NCBI RefSeq assembly: GCF_030124375.1
Contig: NZ_JASKLS010000002.1
Coordinates: 387,802-451,801 of the forward strand
Length of the DNA: 64,000 nucleotides
Reading direction: 5' to 3'
Origin: Sinorhizobium sp. 6-70
GTDB lineage: Bacteria; Pseudomonadota; Alphaproteobacteria; Rhizobiales; Rhizobiaceae
Shown here: positions 25,546 to 35,133 of the stretch, piece after piece
How positions within the stretch are numbered: the stretch's first letter is position 1
Layout: every line of letters begins with the position of its first letter
The notes under the pieces: model-generated
What the model saw: the letters and a program-made list of their open reading frames with translations, nothing else
Database searches by the model: none
Told to the model about the DNA's origin: nothing
Program-made: the position numbers and the translations under genes

Positions 25546-26961
25546 ATGAGATACCCCCGCGATCTTCACGGCCATGGCCCAAGTCCCCGAGCCGTCTGGC
25601 CGGACGGAGCGCGGATCGCCGTCCAGTTCGTCATCAATTACGAGGAGGGTGGCGAAAACTGCGTGCTGCATGGCGATGCGGCATCGGAGGCCTTCCTTTC
25701 GGAGATCGTCGGCGCGCAAGCCTGGCCGGGTCAGCGGCATTGGAACATGGAGTCGATCTACGAATATGGCGCGCGTGCCGGTTTCTGGCGCCTGCACCGC
25801 CTGTTCACGGATCGTGACGTGCCCGCCACCGTCTATGGCGTGGCAACCGCGCTCAAGCGCTCACCCGCCCAGGTCGCGGCGATGCAGGAGGCCGGCTGGG
25901 AGATTGCCTCGCACGGGCTGAAATGGATCGAGCACAAGGATTTCAGCGTCGACAGGGAGCGAGCCGAAATCGCCGAGGCGATCCGCCTCCACACGATCGT
26001 CACCGGCGAACCGCCGCGCGGCTGGTACACCGGCCGCTGCTCGGAAAATACGCTCGATCTGGTGACCGAGGCCGGCGGCTTCGACTATGTCTCCGATTCC
26101 TATGCCGACGACCTTCCCTACTGGCATGAGCACGGCGGCAAGCACCAGCTCGTCATTCCCTACACGCTCGACGCCAACGACATGCGCTTTGCGACGGCGC
26201 AGGGATTCAACAGCGGCGACCAGTTCTTCAGTTACCTGAAGGACAGTTTTGACGTTCTCTACGCCGAAGGCGCCGCCGGTTCGCCTAAAATGATGAGCAT
26301 CGGGCTCCACTGCCGCCTCGTCGGTCGGCCGGGCCGGATCGCCGCGCTCGCCCGGTTCCTCGATTATGTGAAGAGGCATGAGAAGGTCTGGCTTGCCCGC
26401 CGCATCGACATTGCCCGCTACTGGGCGCAAGCTTATCCTTTCCAGCCCAATGGCGACCGTCCGTCCCGGCTTTCCGAAGAGGCCTTCATTGCCCGTTTCG
26501 GCGGCGTCTTCGAACATTCGAAGTGGATTGCCAAACGCGCCTTCGCCGATGAACTTTCCCCCGCCAACGACACGGCGATCGGCCTTCACGCCGCGCTCGT
26601 CCACGCATTTCGTAGCGCCACGGATGAGGAGCGGTTCGCGGTCCTCAACGCGCATCCGGACCTTGCCGGCAAGCTCGCAGAGGCCAAGCGCCTGACCGAG
26701 AGCTCCACCAACGAACAGGCTTCAGCCGGTCTCGACGCGCTGACGGACAGCGAGCGCGAGCGGTTCACGGCGCTCAACAGCACCTATGTCGAAACGTTCG
26801 GCTTCCCCTTCATCATGGCGGTCAAGGGACGGCGCAAGGATGAGATCCTCGCCGCCTTCGAAAACCGGATCGGCAACGAACGCGAAACCGAATTCGAGAC
26901 CGCATGTCGCCAGGTGGAAAGGATCGCGCTCCTCCGCCTGCAGGACATGCTGCCAAACTGA
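25546..26961 (+). CDS. puuE: Bifunctional allantoinase (PuuE) / OHCU decarboxylase (UraD)
   Basis: This 471-aa fusion covers two steps of the uric acid route. Residues about 1-300 are a cofactor-independent allantoinase of the polysaccharide-deacetylase fold (FVINYEEGGENCVLHGD, GWEIASHGLKWIEH, GWYTGRCSENTLDLV, MMSIGLHCRLVGRPGR). Residues about 310-470 are the OHCU decarboxylase domain (FIARFGGVFEHSKWIAKRAF, VLNAHPDLAGKLA, ETFGFPFIMAVKG). GGAGGAG precedes the ATG. OHCU made by UraH is decarboxylated to S-allantoin and then opened to allantoate by the same chain. The fusion is known in alpha-proteobacteria. It lies upstream of allA on the same strand. Confidence 0.94.
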   Translation: MRYPRDLHGHGPSPRAVWPDGARIAVQFVINYEEGGENCVLHGDAASEAFLSEIVGAQAWPGQRHWNMESIYEYGARAGFWRLHRLFTDRDVPATVYGVATALKRSPAQVAAMQEAGWEIASHGLKWIEHKDFSVDRERAEIAEAIRLHTIVTGEPPRGWYTGRCSENTLDLVTEAGGFDYVSDSYADDLPYWHEHGGKHQLVIPYTLDANDMRFATAQGFNSGDQFFSYLKDSFDVLYAEGAAGSPKMMSIGLHCRLVGRPGRIAALARFLDYVKRHEKVWLARRIDIARYWAQAYPFQPNGDRPSRLSEEAFIARFGGVFEHSKWIAKRAFADELSPANDTAIGLHAALVHAFRSATDEERFAVLNAHPDLAGKLAEAKRLTESSTNEQASAGLDALTDSERERFTALNSTYVETFGFPFIMAVKGRRKDEILAAFENRIGNERETEFETACRQVERIALLRLQDMLPN

Positions 26962-27034
26962 GGGACATGCGATGACGACCGGAAGGCGGCGTCAGCCGTC
27001 TGTGCCTCTTTGGGCGGATTGTGGAGGCCACAAG

Positions 27035-27520
27035 TTGAAGGAGATCGCCATCCAGCCGTTGACCCGCGAGGCCTTTGCGCCTTTCGGCGACGTCATCGAG
27101 ACGGAAAACGCCCACGGGTTTCCGATCAATGGCGGCCGGTGCATGCGCTTTCACGATCTCGCCAGGATCGAGACCACCGGCGAAAACGCCCGCCCGATGA
27201 TCAGCATCGTGCGCGGCGAGCCCTACGCCCTGCCCCTGACACTAACCATGGTGGAGCGTCACCCGCTCGGCAGCCAGGCTTTCATCCCGCTCGGCTGCAG
27301 CCCGTTCCTGGTCGTGGTTTCCGAGGAGACGGCCGCTGGACCCGGCGAGCCGCGCGCCTTCCTGACGGCACCGGGCCAGGGGGTCAACATAGCCCGCAAC
27401 GTCTGGCACGGCATCCTGACGCCCCTGGAGGAGGTTTCCGATTTCGCCGTGATCGACCGCGGCGGCGAAGGCGTGAACCTGGAAGAACATTTCTTCGAGG
27501 AGCCGTTCCTCCTGCGGTAG
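27035..27520 (+). CDS. allA: Ureidoglycolate lyase
   Basis: The 161-aa cupin-like enzyme splits ureidoglycolate into glyoxylate and urea. The family start EIAIQPLTREAFAPFGDVIE and the core NGGRCMRFHDLARI, PYALPLTLTMVERHPLGSQAF, GVNIARNVWHGILTPL are all present. A TTG at 27035 with GGAGG seven bases upstream fits the usual N-terminus; an in-frame ATG at 26972 with GAGGG would add 21 residues. It follows puuE-uraD closely. Its glyoxylate is the substrate for glyoxylate carboligase at 912-2696, linking purine breakdown to glycerate. Confidence 0.93.
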   Translation: MKEIAIQPLTREAFAPFGDVIETENAHGFPINGGRCMRFHDLARIETTGENARPMISIVRGEPYALPLTLTMVERHPLGSQAFIPLGCSPFLVVVSEETAAGPGEPRAFLTAPGQGVNIARNVWHGILTPLEEVSDFAVIDRGGEGVNLEEHFFEEPFLLR

Positions 27521-27580
27521 CTCGCCATCGTGATCGGAATGAACGCGAAGGTCCGTCCCCGCGGTGTCGCCAGCGATTGC

Positions 27581-29209
27581 TCACCCCACTTCGGCGCCAA
27601 CCCGCGCGCTTGGCATTCGCCTCGCTGCCTGGACGCGCGGATCGGGGTCGAGACCGGCATCCAGCAAGCGGCGGGTATAGTCGCGCTGCGGGTTCTCGAA
27701 AATCTGCCTGACCGTGCCGACTTCGACGCATTCGCCCGCCTGCATCACCATCACATGATCGGCGAAATCGCGCACAACCGGCAGGTCGTGGGCGATGAAG
27801 ATGAAGGCGATGCCGAGTTCACGCCGGAGCTTGTCGAGGAGCGCGATCACCTGCGCCTGGATGGACACGTCGAGCGCGGAGACCGCCTCGTCGCAAACGA
27901 TGAGGTCGGGCCGGAGAGCCAGCGCGCGGGCGATCGCGATCCTCTGGCGCTGGCCGCCGGAGAACTGGTGCGGATAGCGTTCGGCATGGACGGGCGACAG
28001 GCCCACTTGCGTCAGCAGTTCCTCCACCCGTGCGCGCCATTGCGCCTTCGGCAGGATCTCGGGGTGGATGACCCAGGCCTCGGAGATCAGCTGGTAGACC
28101 GTCATGCGGGGATTGAGCGACTGGGTCGGATCCTGAAACACCATCTGCAGCTGGCGTCGGAGCTGGTAGAGCTCCTTGGCCGGCATTTTCAGAAGATCCC
28201 GGCCCTTCCAATAGGCGTGTCCCGAGTCCGCCTCATCGAGCCGCAGGAGCGCGCGCGCCAGCGTCGATTTTCCCGATCCGCTTTCGCCGACGACCGCCAT
28301 CGTCTCACCCGGCTGCAGCGTGAAGGATACGCCATTCAATGCCGTGAAGGAGCCATAGGACTTGCAGAGATTTTCGACCTTCAGAAGCGGCTCGCCGGTG
28401 GCATTCGGTTCATGCATCTCGCCCCGGCCGGGAGCCGCGGAAATAAGCTTGCGCGTGTAGGGGTGCTTGGGATTGTGATAGACCTCGTCCGGCGTTCCGG
28501 TCTCCACGATCTCGCCGGCATTCATCACGACCACCCGATCGGCGATGTCGGCCACGACACCGAGGTCGTGGGTGATCAGCAACAGTCCGAGGCCGGTTTC
28601 CTTCTGCAGCTCGCCGAGAAGAGCAAGCACTTCGGCCTGCACCGTCACATCGAGCGCGGTCGTCGGCTCGTCGGCAATCACGATGTCGGGTTTGAGCGCA
28701 AGCGCCATGGCGATCATCAGACGCTGGCGCTGACCGCCGGAAAACTGGTGCGGATACTTGCGCATCGCCGTCTCCGGGGCGGGAATGCCGACGCGCGTCA
28801 GAAGATCGAGCGCGCGTGCGCGCGCCGCATCTGCCGATACTCCATGAATACGCATGACCTCGATGATCTGCCAGCCGACGGTGAAAACCGGGTTCAAGTG
28901 GCTGAGCGGGTCCTGAAAGATCATTGCGATCCGCTTGCCGTTGATCGCGCGGCGCTCGTCGTCGGACATGGCGAGCAGGTCCCTGCCGGCGAAGATGACC
29001 TCGCCGCTGGTGATCTCGCCCGGCGGCATATCGATTAGGTTCATGATCGCGGAGGCGGAGACGGATTTGCCCGAGCCGCTTTCACCCAGGATTGCCAGCG
29101 TCTCGCCGCGGTCGAGATGCCAGCTTATGTTGCGCACTGCGTGCACCGTGCTGCCAGCCGTGTGGAACTGAACGGACAGGTTTCGCACTTCAAGCAGATG
29201 CTCAGCCAT
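27581..29209 (-). CDS. ABC transporter, fused double ATPase (dipeptide/oligopeptide type)
   Basis: This 542-aa protein contains two complete DppD/DppF-like ATPase domains in one chain. Each has a Walker A GESGSGKS and a signature FSGGQRQR, with oligopeptide-type C-terminal extensions after each ([27 protein letters not shown]). The ATG at 29207-29209 overlaps the permease gene by 8 bp; an upstream in-frame start lies deeper in that gene. It energises the importer formed with the two permeases and the binding protein at 31222-32727. Substrate could be peptides, nickel, or a ureide or nucleobase, given the neighbouring allA; this is not decided by sequence. Confidence 0.93.
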   Translation of the reverse strand: MAEHLLEVRNLSVQFHTAGSTVHAVRNISWHLDRGETLAILGESGSGKSVSASAIMNLIDMPPGEITSGEVIFAGRDLLAMSDDERRAINGKRIAMIFQDPLSHLNPVFTVGWQIIEVMRIHGVSADAARARALDLLTRVGIPAPETAMRKYPHQFSGGQRQRLMIAMALALKPDIVIADEPTTALDVTVQAEVLALLGELQKETGLGLLLITHDLGVVADIADRVVVMNAGEIVETGTPDEVYHNPKHPYTRKLISAAPGRGEMHEPNATGEPLLKVENLCKSYGSFTALNGVSFTLQPGETMAVVGESGSGKSTLARALLRLDEADSGHAYWKGRDLLKMPAKELYQLRRQLQMVFQDPTQSLNPRMTVYQLISEAWVIHPEILPKAQWRARVEELLTQVGLSPVHAERYPHQFSGGQRQRIAIARALALRPDLIVCDEAVSALDVSIQAQVIALLDKLRRELGIAFIFIAHDLPVVRDFADHVMVMQAGECVEVGTVRQIFENPQRDYTRRLLDAGLDPDPRVQAARRMPSARVGAEVG

Positions 29210-30134
29210 TCTTGCGGCCTCCGATTTCGAGTCTCCAGCGCTGTGCCGGATCGAGGGCGACACGCATCCAGTTCGACAGCAGGTTGAGCGACAACGTCGT
29301 CAGAATGATCGCCAGGCCCGGCCAGAACGCCAGCCACCAGGCGTTGGTGAGGTATTGCTTGCCTTGCGCGACCATCAGGCCCCAAGTCACCTCGGGCGGC
29401 TGAATGCCGATGCCGAGGAAGGAGAGAGAGGACTCGGCCAGCATGACGAAGGCGAAGTCCAGCGTCGCTATGGTCACGAGCGTCGGGACGACCATAGGCA
29501 GAATGTGACGGAAGACGATCCGCAGGGACGAGGCCCCCATGACCTTCGCCGCCTGCACGAACATGCGCTGGCGGATTTCGAGGACCTCGGCCCGCGTCGT
29601 GCGCAGATAGACCGGGATCCGTGTGACGGCGAGAACGATCACGATGTTACCGACCGATGGCGCCAGCATGTAGAGCACGATTACCGCGAGGAGCAGCGAC
29701 GGAAACGACATGATTACGTCCGCAAGCCGCATGATCACGTTCGACACCCGCTCCGACGCGTAGCCGGCAACGAGGCCGAGCAACGCTCCGACGACACCGG
29801 AACAGACGACCGCTCCAGCGGCGATCATCAACGTGTTCTGCGCGGCCACGACGATGCGGGCGAGCAACGGCCGGCCGAGAGCGTCGGCTCCGAGCAGGAA
29901 GAGCCAGCCCCTATCGACCGTAAACGGCGCCAAGTTGCGGGCGCGCAGATTCTGGGCGACGGCGGCTTCGCGCAGCAAGATCGGCCCGAAGAGCGCGCAC
30001 AGGACCGCAATAATGAGGAAGATCGCCGCGAAAAACGCGAACTTGTCGCGCCAAAGCATGCCGAGGAGCACATGCGCCTTGCCGCGCTGCTTGGTCGAGA
30101 TCTGCGTGGATGGCAAAGTACTGGACATGGTCAT
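29202..30134 (-). CDS. ABC transporter permease, DppC type
   Basis: The 310-aa inner-membrane protein has about six hydrophobic segments, an N-terminal OppC-like region (FAFFAAIFLIIAVLCALFGP) and the EAA coupling loop (MGASSLRIVFRHILPM). It pairs with the DppB-type permease encoded six bases upstream. The extracytoplasmic loop after the first helix contains the family motif LGADALGRPLLARIV. Start ATG at 30134; a second ATG two codons on is equally possible. Confidence 0.92.
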   Translation of the reverse strand: MTMSSTLPSTQISTKQRGKAHVLLGMLWRDKFAFFAAIFLIIAVLCALFGPILLREAAVAQNLRARNLAPFTVDRGWLFLLGADALGRPLLARIVVAAQNTLMIAAGAVVCSGVVGALLGLVAGYASERVSNVIMRLADVIMSFPSLLLAVIVLYMLAPSVGNIVIVLAVTRIPVYLRTTRAEVLEIRQRMFVQAAKVMGASSLRIVFRHILPMVVPTLVTIATLDFAFVMLAESSLSFLGIGIQPPEVTWGLMVAQGKQYLTNAWWLAFWPGLAIILTTLSLNLLSNWMRVALDPAQRWRLEIGGRKNG

Positions 30135-30139
30135 GGCCT

Positions 30140-31054
30140 TCAGGTCCTGAGGCGCGGATCGAGCAATGCGTAGGCAATGTCGATCAGCAGGTTCATGACG
30201 AAGATCGCAAGCGCGGTGACCATGATCGCCGCCAGGATCACGTTGAAGTCGCGCTGCAGGATGGAATCGATCATCAGCTTGCCGACGCCGGGGAAGCCGA
30301 AGATCGTCTCGACGACAACCGCACCGTTAAGCATCGCGGCCGCCTGGTCGCCGATGACCGTGATGACCGGCAGCATGGCGTTGCGCAGCGTATGGACGAA
30401 AATGATCGATCGATTTCCGACGCCCTTGGCGCGAGCCGTCTTGACATAGGCGGATCCAAAAGCCGTCAGCATCGATCCGCGCACCACCTGAAGAATCAAG
30501 CCGAATGGTCGGATGAAGAGCACCGCGACCGGCAGAATCCAGTGCCAGACCGTCCCGGTGCCGGAGGTCGGAACCCAGCCGAACGTGATGGAAAAAATGA
30601 CGATGCCGACAATTGCGATCCAGAAATCGGGCGCCGAGGCGCCGACCAGTGAAACCAGCGAGACGAAACGATCGAACAGGCCGCCGGGGCGGAAGGCTGC
30701 TATCGAGCCGATGGTGATGGCGAGCGCCGTCACCAGCGCGATGGTGATCAACGCCAGTTGCAGCGTCCAGGTGAAGGACTCCAGAACCACCTCGATCGCA
30801 GGACGTGCCTTGCGGATCGAGTCGCCGAAGTCGAGGTGCAGGACGTCCCATACATAACGTCCGAACTGCTGGATAAGAGGATCGTTCAATCCATGCAGTT
30901 CGCGGAACTGATCGAGCATTTCCTGCGTCGCATCGATCGGCAGGAACAAGGCTGCCGGATCGCCCGTCAGCCGCGACAGGAAGAACACCATCACCACGAG
31001 CGCGACGAGCGAGAAGAAACTCGACACGATGCGCCTCATCATCTTTTTTCCCAT
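30140..31054 (-). CDS. ABC transporter permease, DppB type
   Basis: The 304-aa permease has the DppB N-terminal helix (SSFFSLVALVVMVFFLSRLT), the GDPAALFLP segment following it, and the EAA loop AKGVGNRSIIFVHTLRNAML. Six transmembrane helices are expected. GGGAG lies eight bases before the ATG. A 105-bp ABC-type repeat separates it from the binding-protein gene upstream, so the stoichiometry of binding protein to permease may be set by that element. Confidence 0.92.
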   Translation of the reverse strand: MGKKMMRRIVSSFFSLVALVVMVFFLSRLTGDPAALFLPIDATQEMLDQFRELHGLNDPLIQQFGRYVWDVLHLDFGDSIRKARPAIEVVLESFTWTLQLALITIALVTALAITIGSIAAFRPGGLFDRFVSLVSLVGASAPDFWIAIVGIVIFSITFGWVPTSGTGTVWHWILPVAVLFIRPFGLILQVVRGSMLTAFGSAYVKTARAKGVGNRSIIFVHTLRNAMLPVITVIGDQAAAMLNGAVVVETIFGFPGVGKLMIDSILQRDFNVILAAIMVTALAIFVMNLLIDIAYALLDPRLRT

Positions 31055-31073
31055 CGGTCCAACTCCCGATTGT

Positions 31074-31178
31074 CTACTGCATGTTGCCCTAAGTCGGAGC
31101 CGATTTAAGGAAGAAATATGCAGTAATTCAAAGTGCTACAGCGACCTTTTGTGAGCCTGAAGACGCACAGCGCTGTAG
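31074..31178. repeat. ABC-type palindromic repeat inside the ABC-importer operon
   Basis: The copy runs CTACTGCATG, a hairpin around CTAAGTCGGAGCCGATTTAA, AAATATGCAG, AATTCAAAGTGCTACAGCG and GAAGACGCACAGCGCTGTAG. Next to it (31178-31207) is a further strong stem, GGGAAGGG...CCCTTCCC on the minus strand, directly after the binding-protein stop. Together they could act as an mRNA processing or partial termination site. Confidence 0.8.
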
Positions 31179-31221
31179 GGAAGGGCGGAGTTTCCGCCAC
31201 CCTTCCCATTTCACAATCCGC

Positions 31222-32727
31222 TTACTTGAAGTGGATCTCCGACAATTGCAGCTGCGAATTGGTTGCGATCGTCGGCGTGAAGTCGACACGCGGATTGACC
31301 CGTGCGAAGCCCACCATGTGGAACAGCAGCACATCGGCAACCACATCGTCATGGAGGTAGGCGATAAGCTTCTTCCAGTCGGCCGCGCGTGCCTCACCCG
31401 TCGCCGCGGTTGCTTCGGCGATCATCTTGTCGACAGCCGGATTGGCGATGCCCGATTGACGGCCGTTGCTGTCGTACTTGAAGTACATTGAGAAAACCGG
31501 ATCGCCACGCGCATTGTCGTGCTGGGCTGCGACAAGCAGCGGCCCGCGGTTTTCCGGATAGGGCTTGGAGTACTGCTTCTCGAACTCCGCGACTTCGTAC
31601 ATCTGCAGTTTCGTCTTGAAGCCGACCTCTTCGAACATCTGCTGGGCGGCCTCGAGCACTTCCACCACGTTCGGGAAGTTGCTGGTGCGTCCGACGATGG
31701 TGATCGGCGTTTCGACCGGAACGCCATCGGCCTTCGCCTCGGCAAGCAGCTTCTTGGCGCCGTCCGGATCGTAGGGCGCTACCTTCACGTCGGGGTTCCA
31801 GCCAAGCGTCGTCGGCGGCACGATTGCCGTCGCCTTGATCGCACCCTTCGGCAGCAGCGTGCCGATGAAGGCATCGCGATCGAGCGCCATGTTGAGCGCT
31901 TGGCGCACGCGCTTGTCGTTGAGCGGCGGGATGGAATGGTCGAGCCGCATGTAGAAGGTTTCGGAGTTGGGATAGCTGAAATCCATCTCCGCATCATTGG
32001 CGTCGAGTTCCGAGATCAGCGGCGCGATGTCGGCCTCGCCGGCTGCCACCATGGCCGCCCGCACGGAAGGATCCGCCCGGAACACATAGGTCGCCTTCGT
32101 CACTTCCGGCGCGCTTCCCCAGTAGTCGTCACGACGCGTCAGCGTGATGCTCTGGCCTGCCTTCCACTCCGTGAGCTTGTAAGGCCCCGTACCGATCGGC
32201 TCACGCGTGAATTCGATCGGCGTTTCAGCAGGAACGACCGTCACCAGCGTCATCAGCAGCGGCAGGATGGGCTGCGCCGGCGTCGCGGTGATATCGATCG
32301 TATTGTCGTCGACGACCTTGGTCTCCAGCTTGGTATCGCCGAAGTAGCGCGGGCTTTCGCATGAGATCTTGTCGCTCATCGCGCGTTCGATCGAGTGCTT
32401 GACGTCGCCGGCGTCAAAGGCGGATCCGTCGGAGAACTTCGCATCCTTGCGCAGATGGAAGCGCCAGGTGCCGGGGCTCGCCTCCTCCCAGCTTTCGGCC
32501 AGGCGCGGCATCAGCCCCTTGTTGTTGCGAACGTCGAGTTCCGTCAGTGTCTCGGAAACATTCTGCAGGATAATGCGCCCGATGTTCGAACGCGTCGCCA
32601 TGCAAGGCTCCACGAGGTCGACCTCTTCGTCGAGAACGACCGTGATGTCCTTTGCCTCCTGGGCCCAGGCCGACGCTGCCGCCGACGCGGTCATCATCAA
32701 GCCCAACAACAGTCTCTTGCCCTTCAT
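31222..32727 (-). CDS. ABC transporter substrate-binding protein, family 5
   Basis: The 501-aa exported protein has a signal peptide with cleavage expected after AWA at residue 22. The mature part is a family-5 (DppA/OppA/NikA-like) binding protein: LVEPCMATRSNIGRIILQN, LAESWEEASPGTWRFHLRKD, FSDGSAFDAGDVKHSIERAM. GGAGG precedes the ATG. It leads the operon whose permeases and ATPase follow downstream. The ligand cannot be read from sequence. Confidence 0.93.
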   Translation of the reverse strand: MKGKRLLLGLMMTASAAASAWAQEAKDITVVLDEEVDLVEPCMATRSNIGRIILQNVSETLTELDVRNNKGLMPRLAESWEEASPGTWRFHLRKDAKFSDGSAFDAGDVKHSIERAMSDKISCESPRYFGDTKLETKVVDDNTIDITATPAQPILPLLMTLVTVVPAETPIEFTREPIGTGPYKLTEWKAGQSITLTRRDDYWGSAPEVTKATYVFRADPSVRAAMVAAGEADIAPLISELDANDAEMDFSYPNSETFYMRLDHSIPPLNDKRVRQALNMALDRDAFIGTLLPKGAIKATAIVPPTTLGWNPDVKVAPYDPDGAKKLLAEAKADGVPVETPITIVGRTSNFPNVVEVLEAAQQMFEEVGFKTKLQMYEVAEFEKQYSKPYPENRGPLLVAAQHDNARGDPVFSMYFKYDSNGRQSGIANPAVDKMIAEATAATGEARAADWKKLIAYLHDDVVADVLLFHMVGFARVNPRVDFTPTIATNSQLQLSEIHFK

Positions 32728-32824
32728 CTGCTCCTCCCTGATGAGCCAGCGCTTTCAAAATTCCGTGTCCGGCCGCGCTGCGGAGCCGTCGCTATCGGTT
32801 GCCGCCAACTGGCGACAGGTTGTA

Positions 32825-33718
32825 TCAATCCTCCGCCACCCGCCGCCTCAGGCGCCCTCCTCCGACGACGATCATCGTCGCGACGAAGATGATCGCGGCG
32901 CCAAGCCAGGTGGAGAGCCCTGCGACCTCGCCGAACAGGATCCAGGCCATGACGGCAACAAGCGGCAGGCGGAGAAAGTCCATGGGCGCAATCTGCGATG
33001 CATCCGCGATGCTGAACGCCTTGGTCATCAACGCCATGTTGGCGGCTCCCATCGCGCCCTGCAGTGCGAGCAAGGCGAACTCGCGCAGGTCGGGCGTCGT
33101 CCAGTAGAGTGCCGCAGGCACAGCCGCCAATGGCACGGTCACGATGAGGTTCCAGACCACCAGCGTCTCGGTCGAATCGAGATCCGACATGCGCTTCAGC
33201 ATGAGCTGAACGAGTGCCTGAAGTGCGGCGCCGGCGAGCGCCAGAAGCAAGGCCGGCGCCATGCCGCCGCGGCCGGCAGGATCGATGATGATCAGCGCAC
33301 CGGCAAAGCCCGCGACGAGCGCGAAAACGAGGCCCGGCGTCAGCTTTTCGCCGAGCCACAGCCAAGCGCCCAGCATCAGGAAAATCGGCGCCGTGAACAT
33401 GATCGCCATCGCATCGGCGAGCGGCGCGGCAGCGAAGGCCATAAAAAAACAAACGAGCGCGGCAAGCTTCAGCGCCGCACGAGTGACATGCTGAAGCCGA
33501 TAGCCGGATTTCAGGACACGAGGGCGCGCCACGATCAACGGAACGATTGCCGCAAGGCCGAAAAGGCTGCGAAAAAAGCCGATGACAAACGCATGCACTT
33601 CGCCCGCAAGAAGGCGGACTATGGCCGCATCCGCCGCGGCCAGCGCGGCGGCGGCAGCAACGCACCACAGAGCCGTGGCCGTCGGTCGCTCACCCTGATG
33701 ATTGACGATTGCGGCCAT
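32825..33718 (-). CDS. EamA/DMT-family transporter, probable metabolite exporter
   Basis: The 297-aa protein is highly hydrophobic, with about ten transmembrane helices in two EamA repeats. Each repeat ends in a typical segment (PIFLMLGAWLWLGEKLTPG; PLVAVMAWILFGEVAGLSTW). It belongs to the drug/metabolite transporter superfamily and most likely exports a small molecule. GGGAG precedes the chosen ATG at 33716-33718; the frame extends 24 codons farther with a hydrophilic extension. It is divergent from the sialidase-fold gene. Confidence 0.9.
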   Translation of the reverse strand: MAAIVNHQGERPTATALWCVAAAAALAAADAAIVRLLAGEVHAFVIGFFRSLFGLAAIVPLIVARPRVLKSGYRLQHVTRAALKLAALVCFFMAFAAAPLADAMAIMFTAPIFLMLGAWLWLGEKLTPGLVFALVAGFAGALIIIDPAGRGGMAPALLLALAGAALQALVQLMLKRMSDLDSTETLVVWNLIVTVPLAAVPAALYWTTPDLREFALLALQGAMGAANMALMTKAFSIADASQIAPMDFLRLPLVAVMAWILFGEVAGLSTWLGAAIIFVATMIVVGGGRLRRRVAED

Positions 33719-33845
33719 GCGTCTCCCGCTACGCTCCTCTCGTTCCTTGAAGCCAGACTGGAGCAACACCATCAATTTGTCAACTCGCACCTCATCGATT
33801 TCCGCAATTGCATATTTTGCAGCACGCTATCTCTTTGTATATAAA

Positions 33846-33858
33846 GCATATATTATGC
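33846..33858. promoter_or_regulatory. Small palindrome in divergent promoter region
   Basis: GCATATATTATGC is a perfect 5-bp inverted repeat around TAT in the AT-rich gap between the EamA gene and the sialidase-fold operon. A looser ACAA-N8-TTGT dyad lies at about 33904-33919. Either could be an operator for the GntR regulator at 38388-39104; unproven. Confidence 0.3.
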
Positions 33859-33960
33859 GAATTAGGCAAATATCGCGCTCCGCTTTTATCATATTCAACT
33901 TGACAACATGTGATTTGTTTGAATTCTTTTTGCGTATTGACGGGAGAAGGAGGAGCGAAA

Positions 33961-35133
33961 TTGACGCCGGACGAGATCGGAAGACGCATGGACGGGCACC
34001 TCGCCCGCACGGAGGCGGATCGCGAAGAGGCCTTTCTGCCCTCTCCCAAGATTCACAATCACGCGTCGTTCCTGGCGTTCCTGCCGGATGGTTCGCTGGC
34101 CTGCGCCTGGTTTGCCGGAACGCTTGAGGGCAAATCGGACATTTCCATTCACCTCTCAACGCTTGCGCCCGGGAGCAGCACCTGGTCGGAGACGGTCCAG
34201 GTCAGCGACGATCCGGAGCGCTCCGAACAAAACCCGATGATCTTTGTTCGTCCGGACGGCGGCGTCAGCCTGTTTCACACGGCACAGCCCTCGGGAAACC
34301 AGGACGAGAGCCGCGTGCGCGAGAGGTCCTTGACGTTTGAGAACGGAAGGATCGCTTCCGGGCCGGCGCGTGATCTTGGACTGGCGGCAGGGACGTTCAT
34401 CCGGGCGACGATTGTCCGGCGTGACGATGGCGCCTGGATGCTGCCGTTGTTTCTGTGCAACCCTCGCCCCGGCGCACGCTGGACCGGCACGCACGACACC
34501 GCGGCCGTGGCAGTCAGCAACAGCGAAGGCGCGAACTGGTCGGTCATCGAGGTTCCGCAGTCCCACGGCTGCGTCCACATGACGATCGTGCCGCTCGATG
34601 GCAATGAGATGGCCGCGTTCTACCGCCGCCGCCAGGCGGACTTCGTCTACCGTTCGACGAGCGGCGATGGCGGACGGAGCTGGACGGCCCCGGAGGCGAC
34701 GGACGTGCCCAATAACAATTCCTCGATCGCGGCCGTCCGTCTCGCCGACGGACGAGTGGCGTTGCTCTGCAATCCGGTCTCCGCGGCAACATCGAACGAT
34801 CGGCGCGATTCGCTCTATGATGAACTTGGCGAGGAGGATCATCGTCCGAACGCCGACGGTGGCATAAAACCGATCTGGGGCGTTCCCCGGGCGCCGCTGA
34901 CACTTTGCGTTTCGACGGACGGCGGCAGGACGTTTCCGCTTCGGCGCATCGTGGAAGACGGCCCGGGCACCTGCCTTTCGAACAATTCGCTCGATGGCCG
35001 GAATCATGAGCTTTCCTATCCGGCGCTTCTCGAAGACGGTGAAGGCCGCCTTCACATCGCCTTCACCTTCCATCGACGCGCGATCAAATACGTCCGGCTC
35101 GCCAAGGGCTGGATCGACGGAGACCCGAAATGA
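33961..35133 (+). CDS. Sialidase-fold (BNR/Asp-box) protein
   Basis: The 390-aa cytoplasmic protein resembles the exo-alpha-sialidase-like six-bladed propeller family, with Asp-box motifs SGDGGRSW and STDGGRTFP and an N-terminal [20 protein letters not shown] as in BNR-repeat neuraminidase-like proteins. There is no signal peptide, which argues against action on external glycans. The start is TTG with GGAGGAG five bases upstream; codons farther up lack a site. It is first in an operon with pdxA2, a dapA-like gene and an iron alcohol dehydrogenase, with a four-base overlap into pdxA2. It probably hydrolyses or isomerises a sugar-derived acid; the reaction is unknown. Confidence 0.85.
   Translation: MTPDEIGRRMDGHLARTEADREEAFLPSPKIHNHASFLAFLPDGSLACAWFAGTLEGKSDISIHLSTLAPGSSTWSETVQVSDDPERSEQNPMIFVRPDGGVSLFHTAQPSGNQDESRVRERSLTFENGRIASGPARDLGLAAGTFIRATIVRRDDGAWMLPLFLCNPRPGARWTGTHDTAAVAVSNSEGANWSVIEVPQSHGCVHMTIVPLDGNEMAAFYRRRQADFVYRSTSGDGGRSWTAPEATDVPNNNSSIAAVRLADGRVALLCNPVSAATSNDRRDSLYDELGEEDHRPNADGGIKPIWGVPRAPLTLCVSTDGGRTFPLRRIVEDGPGTCLSNNSLDGRNHELSYPALLEDGEGRLHIAFTFHRRAIKYVRLAKGWIDGDPK

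Noticed and set aside
30758..31108. Frame opposite the DppB-type permease start
   Set aside because: Its end falls inside the ABC-type repeat and it has no start signal.
33961..35133. True host-glycan sialidase
   Set aside because: No signal peptide and the gene overlaps a PdxA2 gene; the family also contains many non-sialidase proteins.
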